NCBI RefSeq assembly: GCF_001742285.1
Contig: NZ_MIEK01000008.1
Location: 1 to 64,000, forward strand
DNA length: 64,000 nt
Origin: Enterococcus rivorum
GTDB taxonomy: Bacteria; Bacillota; Bacilli; Lactobacillales; Enterococcaceae
Direction of reading: 5' to 3'
Part shown: positions 26,679 through 36,312 of the stretch, piece after piece
Position numbering within the stretch: position 1 is the first letter of the stretch
Layout of the letters: each line of letters opens with the position of its first letter
Translations under genes and position numbers: made by a program
The notes under the pieces: model-generated
Told to the model about the DNA's origin: nothing
The model's database searches: none
Seen by the model: only the letters and a program-made list of their open reading frames with translations

Positions 26679-29600
26679 CTATTCCCCTATACTTAAAATA
26701 GTCCGAATATCTTCTTCCGTCATCTTAGACAACTGCTCTTCATTTCCTTGAATTACTTTTTGGAAAAGTTCTCGTTTTTCTTGCTGTAATGAATCCATTT
26801 TCTCTTCAACGGTTCCTTCAGCAATCATTCGCCAAACTTCTACAACATTTTTTTGACCAATCCGATGTGCTCGGCCAGCCGCTTGTTCTTCTACTGCTGG
26901 ATTCCACCACAAATCATACAAAATAACCGTATCCGCGCCTGTCAAATTTAATCCTGTTCCTCCTGCTTTTAAAGAAATTAGAAAGACATCTCGCTCTCCT
27001 TCATTAAATGCATCTGCCATTTCAATTCGATCTTTTGGTTTCGTACTTCCTCTAAGGTAAAAGGTATCTAACCCAAGCTCATTTAACTCTTTTTCTAATA
27101 ATGAAAGCATGCTAGTAAATTGGGAAAATAGCAGAACGCGTCGATGGTTCTCTTTTGCAGCGAGCAACATATCTTTCACTTGCTCTACTTTTCCAGAACC
27201 ACCTGTATAATCATCAATGAAAAGTCTAGGATCACAACAAATTTGTCTTAATCGAGTCAATCCAGCTAAAATGCTCAACCGATTCTTCTTAAAACTATCC
27301 TGATCCATCTGACTAACATCTTCTTGCATTTTCTTTAAATAAGCCAAGTAAACCATTTTTTGTTCTTCAGTCAAAACACTATACAAATTGCTATCAATTT
27401 TTTCAGGAAGATCATCCAAGACGGTTTTCTTATCTCGTCTTAAAATAAACGGTTGAATAATTCTAGCAACTTCCTCTGGCTTCAGCTCTCTAAACTTCGC
27501 TTTAGCAGGGAATAATCCTGGTAGAATCATTTGAAAAATAGACCATAGTTCGTCTAAATTATTTTCAACAGGCGTGCCACTTAAAGCAAAGCGCTGCGGA
27601 ATCGTTAAACTTTTAATGGCTTGTGCTGTTTTAGTCCTACTATTTTTAACCATCTGTGCTTCATCTAAAATTAAATAGCCAACATTTAATGAACGATACA
27701 ATTCTACATCTTGACGCATACTAGCATAGGATGTGATAAAAACATCTTGTTGAGTATCTTCTAATAACTTTTCTCGTTCTACCTTATTTCCAGCAATAAC
27801 TTGCGAGTTTAAATCTGGAGCAAATTTTTTAATTTCAGCTTGCCAATTATAAATTAAGCTTGCAGGAGCAACGATTAATGCCACTCCTTTTTGCTCCTTA
27901 CTTTCTTTTTCAGAAAGTAGGTACGTAATTGTTTGTAAGGTTTTTCCTAGACCCATTTCGTCAGCCAAAATGCCTCCAAATTGATAATAACTAAGCATTT
28001 TTAACCATTTAAATCCATCCACTTGATAATTTCTTAGCGTAGCTTGAATCCCTTTCGGTAAAGTAACTTCGAATTCTTCTGGGTTAGTCAAATAGCCAAC
28101 CATTTGTTTAAAAGAATCAGAGAAATGAGCTCGATGATTGTTCTCAAGCATATTTTCAATCATTAATCCTTGGTTTCGTGGCACTTGAATAGTACCATTG
28201 ACTTGCTTCATGTTTTTTCTCAGCATCATTAATATTTCACTAGTCTGAGTAAATTCCTCTGACTCTAAAGAGAGGATTTCTCCCGTATTTAATGTATAAA
28301 ACTGATCATTCCTTAATAAACTTGCCAGTACGGAATCAATTTCTTCTTCATCTATTCCTGTAATATCAAAACGTACATCTAACCATGAATCAGAATCAGA
28401 TACTTGAATTGTCGGACGATGCTGTTGTGCATCTAAAAACAGTTCTCTTAGTTTTTTCCCCATATGAACTTCACCGAAACGGCGAAAAGTTGGAATTTCT
28501 GCTTTTAAAAAGTAATAAAGTTGTTCCCCAGCAGGTAGAACTTTTTCAAACCCACTACCATTTTCCTTGTAAGAAAAACCTTTTGCCAATTCAAAAATTT
28601 CTTGTTCTTTAAGAGTATTACGAATCACTTCTTGATTGTCTTTCGAAAGAACTGTATGCTTGTCATCCGTCGAAAATACTACTTCTCCATATTGAAAATC
28701 AACCCGTAAATAAATATTCCCTCGAACTTTCCTAAAAACAAATAGGGCTTGTAAAGGATGATGTACCACCTCAGCTGCTACTTCTGGTGAAATAATGACT
28801 TCTCCAATTTTTCGCAACAATGGAATAACTGAGCTAAATAAATCAGAAATCTCAGATTTTTTATATTCAATTTTAGGTTGATTAATCCGTTTTAATAATT
28901 GCAATAAGGTTGTATAGATTTCTTCTTGTTCTTGTGTGAAAGTAAAAATTTTTTCTTTACTTATCCCCCAATGATAATGAGCTAAAAATAACATTAATTC
29001 ATCTTGAATTAGTAATTGATAGCTGTCTTCCTCCTGCTTAGTGACGATAAATCGAATAGGTAAGTTTTCCTGACTGAAAGCTATTTTTCGATAATTCAAT
29101 TCACCTGCAACTAAATGAAAACGGCCCGTTCTGTCAATTTTTTCTATGATTTCTTGGGCTTGATCGATTGGAACAATTAGGTAACGCTTATCGATTTTCC
29201 CTTTCACTTGTACACCATTCGCTCCCAATAATTGGCTTGTCTGGAAAATACCTGTCAATTCTTTTAAAAGTTCCTGATTTTCTATTGAAAAAGCCTCTTT
29301 TTTCAACTCAAAATAGTGTTGTTTATTGACGATAAACACAGATTCCTTCTGATAGGAAAGTAAAAATTCACCGATATTCTTTACAATATATGTTTTTGGC
29401 TTAACCCCTTTGTAACCAATTCTTAGTGATAAACCTAATACCGATAACTCAGTATAGTAGTTATTCGTTTCAATCACGTCTAGTAAAAATTCAACCACTA
29501 AAGGAGTGATCTTTTTCTTTTCTTCTAAATGGCTTAATTTCGAAAAGCCTCTTGTAAACATTTCAGATACAGAAGTCGTTCGTTTTTCTAAAGGAGCAGG

Positions 29601-29876
29601 CTCTCCTAGTTTGATTACTCGAGAAATCCCTCTCTTTTTTAGCGAAAGTTCAACTGCTACTGTATGCTTACAATAGCCATGTTCTAACCAATAGGGACAC
29701 TCGCAAACATCATTTTCTTTGGTTGTTCCGTCTAATTCGACTAAGTACATTTCACTGCCTAAAACTTCAGCTACCCAAACCATTTTTGATGGGTCTTGAA
29801 CAACAGATAGCACACGACCTTCCTTTACATAGTCACGACCTCTTTCAACAATTCTCTCTGGGATACTCCACTTCAT
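26679..29876 (-). CDS. SNF2-family DEAD/DEAH helicase with SWIM zinc finger
   Basis: The 1065-residue Swi2/Snf2-type ATPase has an N-terminal SWIM zinc finger (CECPYWLEHGYCKH, residues 58-71), a long bacterial SNF2-associated region, then the motor: Walker A DEMGLGKTLQT near 640, DEAQMVKN, ALSGTPVENN, and the C-terminal helicase half with LISLKAGGTGLNLTGAD and AGRAHRIGQ. Such proteins translocate on duplex DNA; the bacterial role (transcription recycling, repair) is not settled. The ATG follows TGGAGGTGAGAAA. It begins 20 bases after sbcC and likely shares its transcript. Confidence 0.93.
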   Translation of the reverse strand: MKWSIPERIVERGRDYVKEGRVLSVVQDPSKMVWVAEVLGSEMYLVELDGTTKENDVCECPYWLEHGYCKHTVAVELSLKKRGISRVIKLGEPAPLEKRTTSVSEMFTRGFSKLSHLEEKKKITPLVVEFLLDVIETNNYYTELSVLGLSLRIGYKGVKPKTYIVKNIGEFLLSYQKESVFIVNKQHYFELKKEAFSIENQELLKELTGIFQTSQLLGANGVQVKGKIDKRYLIVPIDQAQEIIEKIDRTGRFHLVAGELNYRKIAFSQENLPIRFIVTKQEEDSYQLLIQDELMLFLAHYHWGISKEKIFTFTQEQEEIYTTLLQLLKRINQPKIEYKKSEISDLFSSVIPLLRKIGEVIISPEVAAEVVHHPLQALFVFRKVRGNIYLRVDFQYGEVVFSTDDKHTVLSKDNQEVIRNTLKEQEIFELAKGFSYKENGSGFEKVLPAGEQLYYFLKAEIPTFRRFGEVHMGKKLRELFLDAQQHRPTIQVSDSDSWLDVRFDITGIDEEEIDSVLASLLRNDQFYTLNTGEILSLESEEFTQTSEILMMLRKNMKQVNGTIQVPRNQGLMIENMLENNHRAHFSDSFKQMVGYLTNPEEFEVTLPKGIQATLRNYQVDGFKWLKMLSYYQFGGILADEMGLGKTLQTITYLLSEKESKEQKGVALIVAPASLIYNWQAEIKKFAPDLNSQVIAGNKVEREKLLEDTQQDVFITSYASMRQDVELYRSLNVGYLILDEAQMVKNSRTKTAQAIKSLTIPQRFALSGTPVENNLDELWSIFQMILPGLFPAKAKFRELKPEEVARIIQPFILRRDKKTVLDDLPEKIDSNLYSVLTEEQKMVYLAYLKKMQEDVSQMDQDSFKKNRLSILAGLTRLRQICCDPRLFIDDYTGGSGKVEQVKDMLLAAKENHRRVLLFSQFTSMLSLLEKELNELGLDTFYLRGSTKPKDRIEMADAFNEGERDVFLISLKAGGTGLNLTGADTVILYDLWWNPAVEEQAAGRAHRIGQKNVVEVWRMIAEGTVEEKMDSLQQEKRELFQKVIQGNEEQLSKMTEEDIRTILSIGE

Positions 29877-29896
29877 TTTCTCACCTCCATTGCTTT

Positions 29897-32800
29897 CTAT
29901 GCTAGTTGATAGTTTACATTACTTTGTCCGTTCCCATTTGTTTGAATTTGTAATTGCTGTGAAATTCGAGCTTTTAATTCTCCTACATGACTAATAATCC
30001 CAATCATTCGGCCTTCATTTTCGATCGTTTCTAACGCCTCCATAGCCATTTCTAGTGCTTCCTCATCTAAGGAACCAAATCCTTCATCAATAAACAGCGC
30101 CTCAATCAAGACCCCTCCAGCTTGCTCTTGAATCACTTCTGCTAGTGATAAAGCTAAAGCAAGGGCGGCAATGAAACTTTCACCTCCTGATAATGTATGA
30201 GCGCTCCGACTAGTTCCGGCATTATCATCATAGACATTGATTTCTAAGCCTGTTTGATTTTTGTAACTTCCAGAAGTTTTGTTCAATTCAAACTGATATC
30301 GATTTTTTGTTAAAGCTCCTAAACGTAAATTCGCTACTTTTAGCACTTCTTCAAGGTAGGTTTGAAGTACATAACGTTCCAAGCTAGTTTTACTTGGATT
30401 ATTCCCATTTACAGTATCCGCTAACTGTTGTAAAGCAGAAGCTTCCTCTAATTTTTTTTGATTAGTATTAATTAATTCTATTACTTGCTTAAAAATCTCT
30501 TGATTCGCAGTAATTTTTTCTTGTAATTGATAAAAAATTGCTTCTTTTGTTTGAATTTTTTTAGTTAAAAAGTCTATTTCTGCTATAACTATTTCTAAAT
30601 CAGGTAATTCTTTCTCTTTTAATTCCTCCATAATTGATTCAAACGCATAAACAAGTTGACTCTTTTCTTGTTCGAAAGCTAGTATTTTTTCTTTTAACTG
30701 CTCTATGGAATCTCGCTGCGCTAGTCGTTCTCTCAATTGTTGTTCATTGATTTCAAAAGGCGCTTTTGAAATCGTTTGTTTTAAATCAGCAATCAGTACT
30801 TGTTGAGCTACTTCATGTTCTTCTAATTGTTCTAGATTATATTTTCCTGTATTGTCTAACAATAGCTGTTCTTCCATCAATTCATTCAGCACTTTGGTTA
30901 GTCGGGTTTGTTCCTCTTCCCAATCATTTACTTGTTGTTCCAACAACTCTATTTGTCGTTGGAGTGTTTCTAATGTTACGTCAGGATTAACTAGTTGTTT
31001 TAAAAGAGTTTTCAGTTGTCCTTCCAAACTGATTTTTTCCTGAGTTAGCTGTTGCAGTAATAGGGTTTGTTTTTCGACTATAATTTGCTGTTTTTTTAAC
31101 GTGTCTTCCAAAAGCTCAAGGGTTTCTATTTTCACTGCTAACATAGCTAACTTTTCTTTATTTGCGCTTTCTTGATTACTAAACCATTCATTCTGTTCTT
31201 TTACAGCTCCATCTGTTAGTTCTATTTCGTTGACATAGTCTAAGTTAGATAGCTTGTTTTCTAATATCTCAGTTATTTTTTTTCGTTGTTGTTTTTGATC
31301 CGCTTGCTTTTCTAGTAACTCTTTTTCTAAATGAATAATTGTCGTTTGAAGCGTCACTTTTTCTTCTTCTAATTTCTGTAATTCTTTTTCCTTAGTATCC
31401 AACAACGCCTCAGATACTTGAATTTCCTCTATCGAATACTCACGATGCTCTTCCTTGAAGGGATGCTCTAGCGCTCCACAAACTGGGCAAGCTTCTCCAT
31501 CAACAAGCAGCAAACTTAAACGCCCAATTTGCATTCTTGCCCATTGGCTTTTGGCCGCAGTCACTTCTTCTGCAATAAGAATCGTTGCGTTTATTTTTCT
31601 TTGTAATCGTTGCTTTTCTAGACGAACTTGTTCTTCTAATTCAACAATTTTTTTGGATATCAATTTTTGACTCTGCCATTCAGTCAGAAAAACTTGCCAT
31701 TGTTCTTGCTGTCTTTCTAAGATCATTTGCTGTCTTTCCAAAGCAGCTTTTTTTTCAATCTCTTTGTTTAATAACTCTTGCTCTTGTTGATATTTTTCAA
31801 GCTCAGAAGTTTGTTGATGCAACTCTTTTTCAACCTTCGTTAGTATGTTTTGTTTTTCATTTAAAGCTTGTTGAAGTTCGCTATAACTTTCATATAATGG
31901 CAGTTGAAATTGAAGTTGAGTTATTTGCTGTTTTTGTGCTTTTATGTCATTTTCTTGCTTTCTATTTTCTTTTTGTTCTCGATTGCTTTTCTTAAGCAAA
32001 TCATCTAATTCTATTTGGGTCTTTCTATATTCACTTTCTTTTTGTTGGCACTTTTGAATGATTTTCTCTGTTTCATCTAACTTTTCTATTAACCGTTGCT
32101 GTTGAAGCGCCCATTCAGTTAATTTCAACTCATTTTTAAGTTGGTCTATTTCTTCTGCTTGTTCTTCTAGTTCTTGGAGCTGTTTCATTAATTTTTCTTT
32201 TTTCTCGAATTGTTGAACCAGTTGCTCTTCTGCATACTTTTCTTGCTCTTTATTTTTTTTCTGTTCTTGAAGTTTTTCTAGACGCTCTTTTTTTGTTTGC
32301 TGTTGCCGAACCATCTGTTGTTGTTGAATTTCTAGATAATCAAGCTCTTGATCCACTGTCAGTTCTTCAACAGGGGTTTCCCAATAAATCTGTTCCATTT
32401 TTGCTTGAATCAATTGTTGAGTAGTTTCTATTCCTTTATTTGTTTCCTTTAATCTAATCTTCAACTTCTCATTTACTGCCTGATATAACTGAGTTCCGAA
32501 TAAATTCCGTAATACTTTTTCTTTCTCATCACTATTGGCTATAAGAAATGTACGAAATTCTCCTTGTGGAAGTAAAACGATTTGGGCAAACTGATTCGCA
32601 TCTAAATGAAGTAACTCTTGAATGAATTGATCCACTTCTCGACGCTTTGTGTATTCTTTCAGCTCTTTTCCCGCTTGATTTTTTACTATTAATGAAATCT
32701 TTGCAGGTTGTACTCGTGTCCCTTCTCCACGCTTTTTATACAATTCTTGTTCTGGTTTTCGATTGATTTCATAACAATACTCACCATGAGAAAAAGTAAA

Positions 32801-33037
32801 GCAAACCTCCGTTGGTTCTGAAGCATCAGCAAACGTCGAGCGCATTTCTTTTCCTTGTCTCAATTTTCCAGAACTTTCTCCAAATAAAGCATAGCTCATC
32901 CCATCGAAGATTGTCGTTTTTCCTGAGCCAGTCTTTCCACTAATTAGGAACAACGAGGAATCTTCAAAACAAGTGAAATCAATGGTTTCTTTAATATATG
33001 GACCAAAATTTTTCAACCCTAAAGTTAATGGTTTCAC
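29897..33037 (-). CDS. sbcC: Exonuclease SbcC (SMC-like ATPase)
   Basis: SbcC is the ATPase subunit of the SbcCD (Mre11-Rad50-like) nuclease that opens hairpins and processes double-strand ends. The 1046 residues contain Walker A SGKTGSGKTTIFDG at the N terminus, two long Q/E/K-rich coiled coils (about 180-480 and 540-860), the zinc hook CPVC near 515, signature LSGGESFIAAL, and Walker B ALFIDEGFGSLDEE. The start is GTG 33037, after GAGGGGAATAG. Its first codon lies one base past the sbcD stop, so translation is coupled. Confidence 0.95.
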   Translation of the reverse strand: MKPLTLGLKNFGPYIKETIDFTCFEDSSLFLISGKTGSGKTTIFDGMSYALFGESSGKLRQGKEMRSTFADASEPTEVCFTFSHGEYCYEINRKPEQELYKKRGEGTRVQPAKISLIVKNQAGKELKEYTKRREVDQFIQELLHLDANQFAQIVLLPQGEFRTFLIANSDEKEKVLRNLFGTQLYQAVNEKLKIRLKETNKGIETTQQLIQAKMEQIYWETPVEELTVDQELDYLEIQQQQMVRQQQTKKERLEKLQEQKKNKEQEKYAEEQLVQQFEKKEKLMKQLQELEEQAEEIDQLKNELKLTEWALQQQRLIEKLDETEKIIQKCQQKESEYRKTQIELDDLLKKSNREQKENRKQENDIKAQKQQITQLQFQLPLYESYSELQQALNEKQNILTKVEKELHQQTSELEKYQQEQELLNKEIEKKAALERQQMILERQQEQWQVFLTEWQSQKLISKKIVELEEQVRLEKQRLQRKINATILIAEEVTAAKSQWARMQIGRLSLLLVDGEACPVCGALEHPFKEEHREYSIEEIQVSEALLDTKEKELQKLEEEKVTLQTTIIHLEKELLEKQADQKQQRKKITEILENKLSNLDYVNEIELTDGAVKEQNEWFSNQESANKEKLAMLAVKIETLELLEDTLKKQQIIVEKQTLLLQQLTQEKISLEGQLKTLLKQLVNPDVTLETLQRQIELLEQQVNDWEEEQTRLTKVLNELMEEQLLLDNTGKYNLEQLEEHEVAQQVLIADLKQTISKAPFEINEQQLRERLAQRDSIEQLKEKILAFEQEKSQLVYAFESIMEELKEKELPDLEIVIAEIDFLTKKIQTKEAIFYQLQEKITANQEIFKQVIELINTNQKKLEEASALQQLADTVNGNNPSKTSLERYVLQTYLEEVLKVANLRLGALTKNRYQFELNKTSGSYKNQTGLEINVYDDNAGTSRSAHTLSGGESFIAALALALSLAEVIQEQAGGVLIEALFIDEGFGSLDEEALEMAMEALETIENEGRMIGIISHVGELKARISQQLQIQTNGNGQSNVNYQLA

Positions 33038-33038
33038 C

Positions 33039-34178
33039 CTATTCCCCTCTTTCTTCTTGATGGATGCTTTTTAGACTATCTTCAACCCATTTTACTTGCT
33101 GACTAGTCAGTTTTTCGTGGGTCACTTCTTCAAAAAATTGTTCAACTAATTCTAGTGGTGCTAACTTTTTTAAACTTGGTTTAACTGAATTTTTATTTAT
33201 TGGATTATCTCTGCCATAAAGTCTTTCTACGCCAATGATTCTTGGGTAGACTTGACGCAAACGATTCATCATATTGGAAATAACCGCTCGATCTGTAAGC
33301 TGAATATGGATATAATCATTTCGGTTCAAGTTTTCATAAAATGTTTGATCTGTTAATTCAGAAAATGAGCCTTGCAATTGTTTTATATCTCTTAGAGGTT
33401 GCAACTCTCTAAATCGGAAAATGGTCGTATTTTTATCTGTATCAACAATCCAAACCCCTTTTTCTTGGTTCATTTCAGATAAAGAAAACTTTAATGGCGA
33501 ACCACTATATCGAGCATTTTTTCCGTTTAATGCATTTTTACCATGGAGGTGCCCTAAAGCAACATAATCAAAATCTTCCAGATAGCTTAAAGGAACTGTA
33601 TCCAAACCACCAACTGTTAATTTTGTTTCAGATTCTGTTTTTTCACTTCCAGCAACGAAAAAATGGCTAACTAGGACATGTGATTTTTCAGGATCAAACT
33701 TTTTCTTCATTTCTTCAATTACCACTGACATTGCCTGATCGATAGTGCGAATTTCATCCATTTCAAAATGAAGACGAGCGGCAATTGGCTCAAAATAAGG
33801 AAGTAAAAAAAATTGCGTATCCATAAATTCAACTGGCTGAAATGCCTGTTCTAAACGTGTTGCTAAGTGAAAGTTCAAATATGAGAACCAAGGTCCTCCC
33901 GTTTCTAAACGTGTACTACTATCATGGTTACCTGAAATAGCAAAGACTGGATACTTATCGATTAAATTCATTTGAATCATCATGTCATTAAATGTTTCCA
34001 CCGCCTCAACCGCAGGAACAGAGCGATCATATAAATCACCTGCAATAACAATTCCATCTACGGCTTCCTCTTTCGCTATCGCTAATATCTGCTGAAACGC
34101 ATGCCTTTGTTCTTCTAGCAGATCGTAGCCATGAAGTTTTTTTCCAATATGCCAATCAGCTGTATGTAAAAAACGCAT
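33039..34178 (-). CDS. sbcD: Exonuclease SbcD (metallophosphoesterase)
   Basis: SbcD is the nuclease subunit of SbcCD. The 379-residue protein has the metallophosphoesterase motifs LHTADWHIGKKL, VIAGDLYDR, ISGNHD, LVSHFF and ALGHLHG in order, and a C-terminal SbcD-specific capping region. The start is ATG 34178, after AGGAAGGTGAAAAA; a further in-frame start at 34199 overlaps that ribosome site. It is the first gene of a probable sbcD-sbcC-SNF2 repair operon. Confidence 0.95.
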   Translation of the reverse strand: MRFLHTADWHIGKKLHGYDLLEEQRHAFQQILAIAKEEAVDGIVIAGDLYDRSVPAVEAVETFNDMMIQMNLIDKYPVFAISGNHDSSTRLETGGPWFSYLNFHLATRLEQAFQPVEFMDTQFFLLPYFEPIAARLHFEMDEIRTIDQAMSVVIEEMKKKFDPEKSHVLVSHFFVAGSEKTESETKLTVGGLDTVPLSYLEDFDYVALGHLHGKNALNGKNARYSGSPLKFSLSEMNQEKGVWIVDTDKNTTIFRFRELQPLRDIKQLQGSFSELTDQTFYENLNRNDYIHIQLTDRAVISNMMNRLRQVYPRIIGVERLYGRDNPINKNSVKPSLKKLAPLELVEQFFEEVTHEKLTSQQVKWVEDSLKSIHQEERGE

Positions 34179-34375
34179 TTTTTCACCTTCCTGTATCAAT
34201 CAAGTCAGAGTTTACCTTTTATTTTATCGACAATAAAAAAAGGGCTTCTTACTATTATAACAAATTTAGACCATTTAATGGGAAAGAATAACTTTCGTTC
34301 CCAAGCTTTCTCATTTACCAATACACCAGATTTAATAACAAGCGTCAGGCTTTTTCTTTATACTCTTAAAACCTC

Positions 34376-34420
34376 AAAAAGAAGCGCCTTAAAACATTAC
34401 GTTTTAAAGCACTTCTTTAT
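34376..34420 (-). terminator. Terminator after the PlsC-type gene
   Basis: AAAGAAG and TTAAAAC pair with GTTTTAA and CTTCTTT around a short loop. It is A- and T-flanked, so active on the minus strand and perhaps both. Confidence 0.8.
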
Positions 34421-34424
34421 TATA

Positions 34425-35045
34425 TTATTCTTTAATCTGATAGATAAAATTCGGGTCTATTTCTTTATCGACTGTATCAAAAGCTAACTGTAACCGTTTT
34501 TCTACCTCGGCAATTCCTTCTTTATCGATTTTCTTAATATCACTGATGTCTATTGGTTCACCAAAACGAACAATAACTTTGCGTCGCTTCAATAAATCTT
34601 TGAAGGTTAATGGACCTTGATATACAGCTGGAACAATTTTAACTTTAGCCATTTTAGCGATTAAAGAGACACCTCCTTTTAATTCTGCTGAATGACGAGT
34701 GCCACTTGGAAACATAATCAAACTTAGGTCTGTATTTTTTAACGTTTTTATTGGCGTCTTAATTGCACTTGGCGCAGGATTCTCTCGATCCACGGGAAAT
34801 GCATTGGCATGTTTCAGAATAAAACGTAATATAGGATTTTTAAATAATTCCTTCTTAGCCATGAAACTAAATTTTTTTGGAGAGCCTGCTACTGCCAAAT
34901 ATAAAGGTTCCCACCATGTTCTATGAGGAGCCACTAGAATATAATTTTCATTTTGAGGCAGTCGGTCTTTTTTTTCATAATGGGCATTGCCATTAATGAT
35001 GAGCAAAACGACACGAACTACACCACGCATAAATGTAAAAAACAT
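34425..35045 (-). CDS. 1-acyl-sn-glycerol-3-phosphate acyltransferase (PlsC family)
   Basis: The 206-residue acyltransferase has an N-terminal membrane anchor (MFFTFMRGVVRVVLLIING). Motif I is APHRTWWEPLYLA (an HX4E version of the usual HX4D), and motif III is MFPSGTRHS. PFPVDRENPAPSAIK-type spacing is kept. It should transfer an acyl group to lysophosphatidate at the membrane surface during phospholipid synthesis. The Asp-to-Glu change in the catalytic box is shared by several Lactobacillales homologues. The ATG follows AAGGAAGAAAGTT. Confidence 0.88.
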   Translation of the reverse strand: MFFTFMRGVVRVVLLIINGNAHYEKKDRLPQNENYILVAPHRTWWEPLYLAVAGSPKKFSFMAKKELFKNPILRFILKHANAFPVDRENPAPSAIKTPIKTLKNTDLSLIMFPSGTRHSAELKGGVSLIAKMAKVKIVPAVYQGPLTFKDLLKRRKVIVRFGEPIDISDIKKIDKEGIAEVEKRLQLAFDTVDKEIDPNFIYQIKE

Positions 35046-35212
35046 AACTTTCTTCCTTTCTTTTTGTCTGCTACTAGTATGACGAAATCAAACCATTTTT
35101 ACAAGTCTTTTTCCTTCGCTTTTCTAAGAGTTTTAAAAGTAGTATAATACAGAAGCAGTAATCATCTGTCAATTAAAGAAACTCATTAACTAATTATCCA
35201 AAGGAGAGTTTT

Positions 35213-35947
35213 ATGTTATTATCTGGTGAACGCATCGATCAATTATATGCTGATGGCATTCAAATTATCCAAAGTAAAGAAGTATTCTCATTTTCATTAG
35301 ATGCTGTCTTGTTAGCAAATTTTCCTAACTTACCAAAATCAGGTAAAATCGTTGATTTATGTGCTGGAAATGGAGCAGTAGGACTTTTTGCTAGTCAAAA
35401 AACAAAAGCAAAAATTATTCAAGTCGAACTTCAATCTCGTCTAGCAGATATGGGAAAACGAAGTATCACTTTAAATAAATTAGAAAATCAAGTTGAAATG
35501 CTAGAGCTCGATTTAAAAGAAGCCGCTACCGTAATCAAACCCGATTCTGTTGATTTAGTCCTATGTAACCCGCCCTATTTTAAAGAATTGCCTACAAGCA
35601 TTAAAAATCCTAATCCTTATCTAGCAATTGCCCGACATGAAATCCATACCTCTTTAGAAGAAGTTATCACAGTCTCGGCAAAACTTTTGAAAACAAACGG
35701 ACGCTTAGCAATGGTCCATCGACCGGATCGCTTTTTAGATATCCTTCATGCCATGGAGCAAGCAAAAATTGCCCCAAAAAGAATAAGATTCGTCTATCCA
35801 AAAGAAGGAAGAGAAGCAAATACTTTGTTAATTGAAGGAATTAAACATGGAAAAAAAGATGGATTTAAAGTGCTTCCCCCTCTATTTACATACGATGAAG
35901 ATAACAATTATTCAGCAGAAATGAAGGCTATGCTTTATGGCAACTGA
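35213..35947 (+). CDS. TrmN6-like tRNA1(Val) (adenine(37)-N6)-methyltransferase family
   Basis: The 244-residue class I SAM methyltransferase has motif I VDLCAGNGAVGLF and the N6-adenine/N-methyltransferase motif LVLCNPPYFK (NPPY). The N-terminal LLSGERIDQLYADGIQIIQSKEVFSFSLDAVLLANF is typical of YabB/TrmN6. It likely methylates a tRNA adenine near the anticodon. The ATG follows CAAAGGAGAGTTTT. Its last 11 bases overlap the start of the GIY-YIG gene, a pairing (yabB-yazA) conserved in Bacilli. Confidence 0.9.
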   Translation: MLLSGERIDQLYADGIQIIQSKEVFSFSLDAVLLANFPNLPKSGKIVDLCAGNGAVGLFASQKTKAKIIQVELQSRLADMGKRSITLNKLENQVEMLELDLKEAATVIKPDSVDLVLCNPPYFKELPTSIKNPNPYLAIARHEIHTSLEEVITVSAKLLKTNGRLAMVHRPDRFLDILHAMEQAKIAPKRIRFVYPKEGREANTLLIEGIKHGKKDGFKVLPPLFTYDEDNNYSAEMKAMLYGN

Positions 35948-36215
35948 TCATTATTTCTATGTTCTCCATTGTAAAGATAACACTTTTTATGGTGGCTACA
36001 CGACCGATCCAAAACGACGATTGAAAGAGCATAACAACGGAACTGGAGCAAAATACACACGAATCCTTTCTCGCTTACCGGTAAAAATGATTCATATTGA
36101 AAAATTTGCTACTCGTAGCGAAGCAACTAAAGCAGAATATGCTTTCAAAAAATTGCCTAGACAAATGAAAGAGAACTATTTAAATAAGGCCAAAGCTAAC
36201 GAAGCTAATAACTAG
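35937..36215 (+). CDS. GIY-YIG domain protein (YazA/YhbQ-like)
   Basis: The 92-residue protein consists of a single GIY-YIG nuclease fold: YFYVLHCKDNTFYGGYTTDPKRRLKEHNNG, with the conserved Tyr pair, Arg and His. It lacks extra DNA-binding domains. Homologues (YazA, UPF0213) are widespread, and structure-specific nuclease activity has been reported for some relatives. The start overlaps the upstream methyltransferase gene (ATGGCAACTGA), so the two are translationally coupled. Confidence 0.9.
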   Translation: MATDHYFYVLHCKDNTFYGGYTTDPKRRLKEHNNGTGAKYTRILSRLPVKMIHIEKFATRSEATKAEYAFKKLPRQMKENYLNKAKANEANN

Positions 36216-36229
36216 TAAAAAATAAGAAG

Positions 36230-36305
36230 GAGGATGGAACAAAACTAAAAATCAGTTTTGTTTCATCCTCTAAATCTGAATAAACGGTGGTCGAAAGTCT
36301 GGGGC
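36230..36305 (+). repeat. Interspersed hairpin repeat family 2, truncated copy
   Basis: GAGGATG, ACAAAACT, AGTTTTGT and CATCCTC form a stem at about 36230-36271. The following bases (AAACGGTGGTCGAAAGTCTGG) match 26531-26552 nearly exactly. The copy then stops where the ltrA coding end begins. It may act as the terminator for both converging transcripts. Confidence 0.65.
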
Positions 36306-36312
36306 TTCTTTC

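Noticed and set aside
31585-31995. 136-codon plus-strand frame opposite sbcC
   Set aside because: Mirror of the coiled-coil coding sequence; hydrophobic residues arise from the complement of Lys/Gln/Glu codons.
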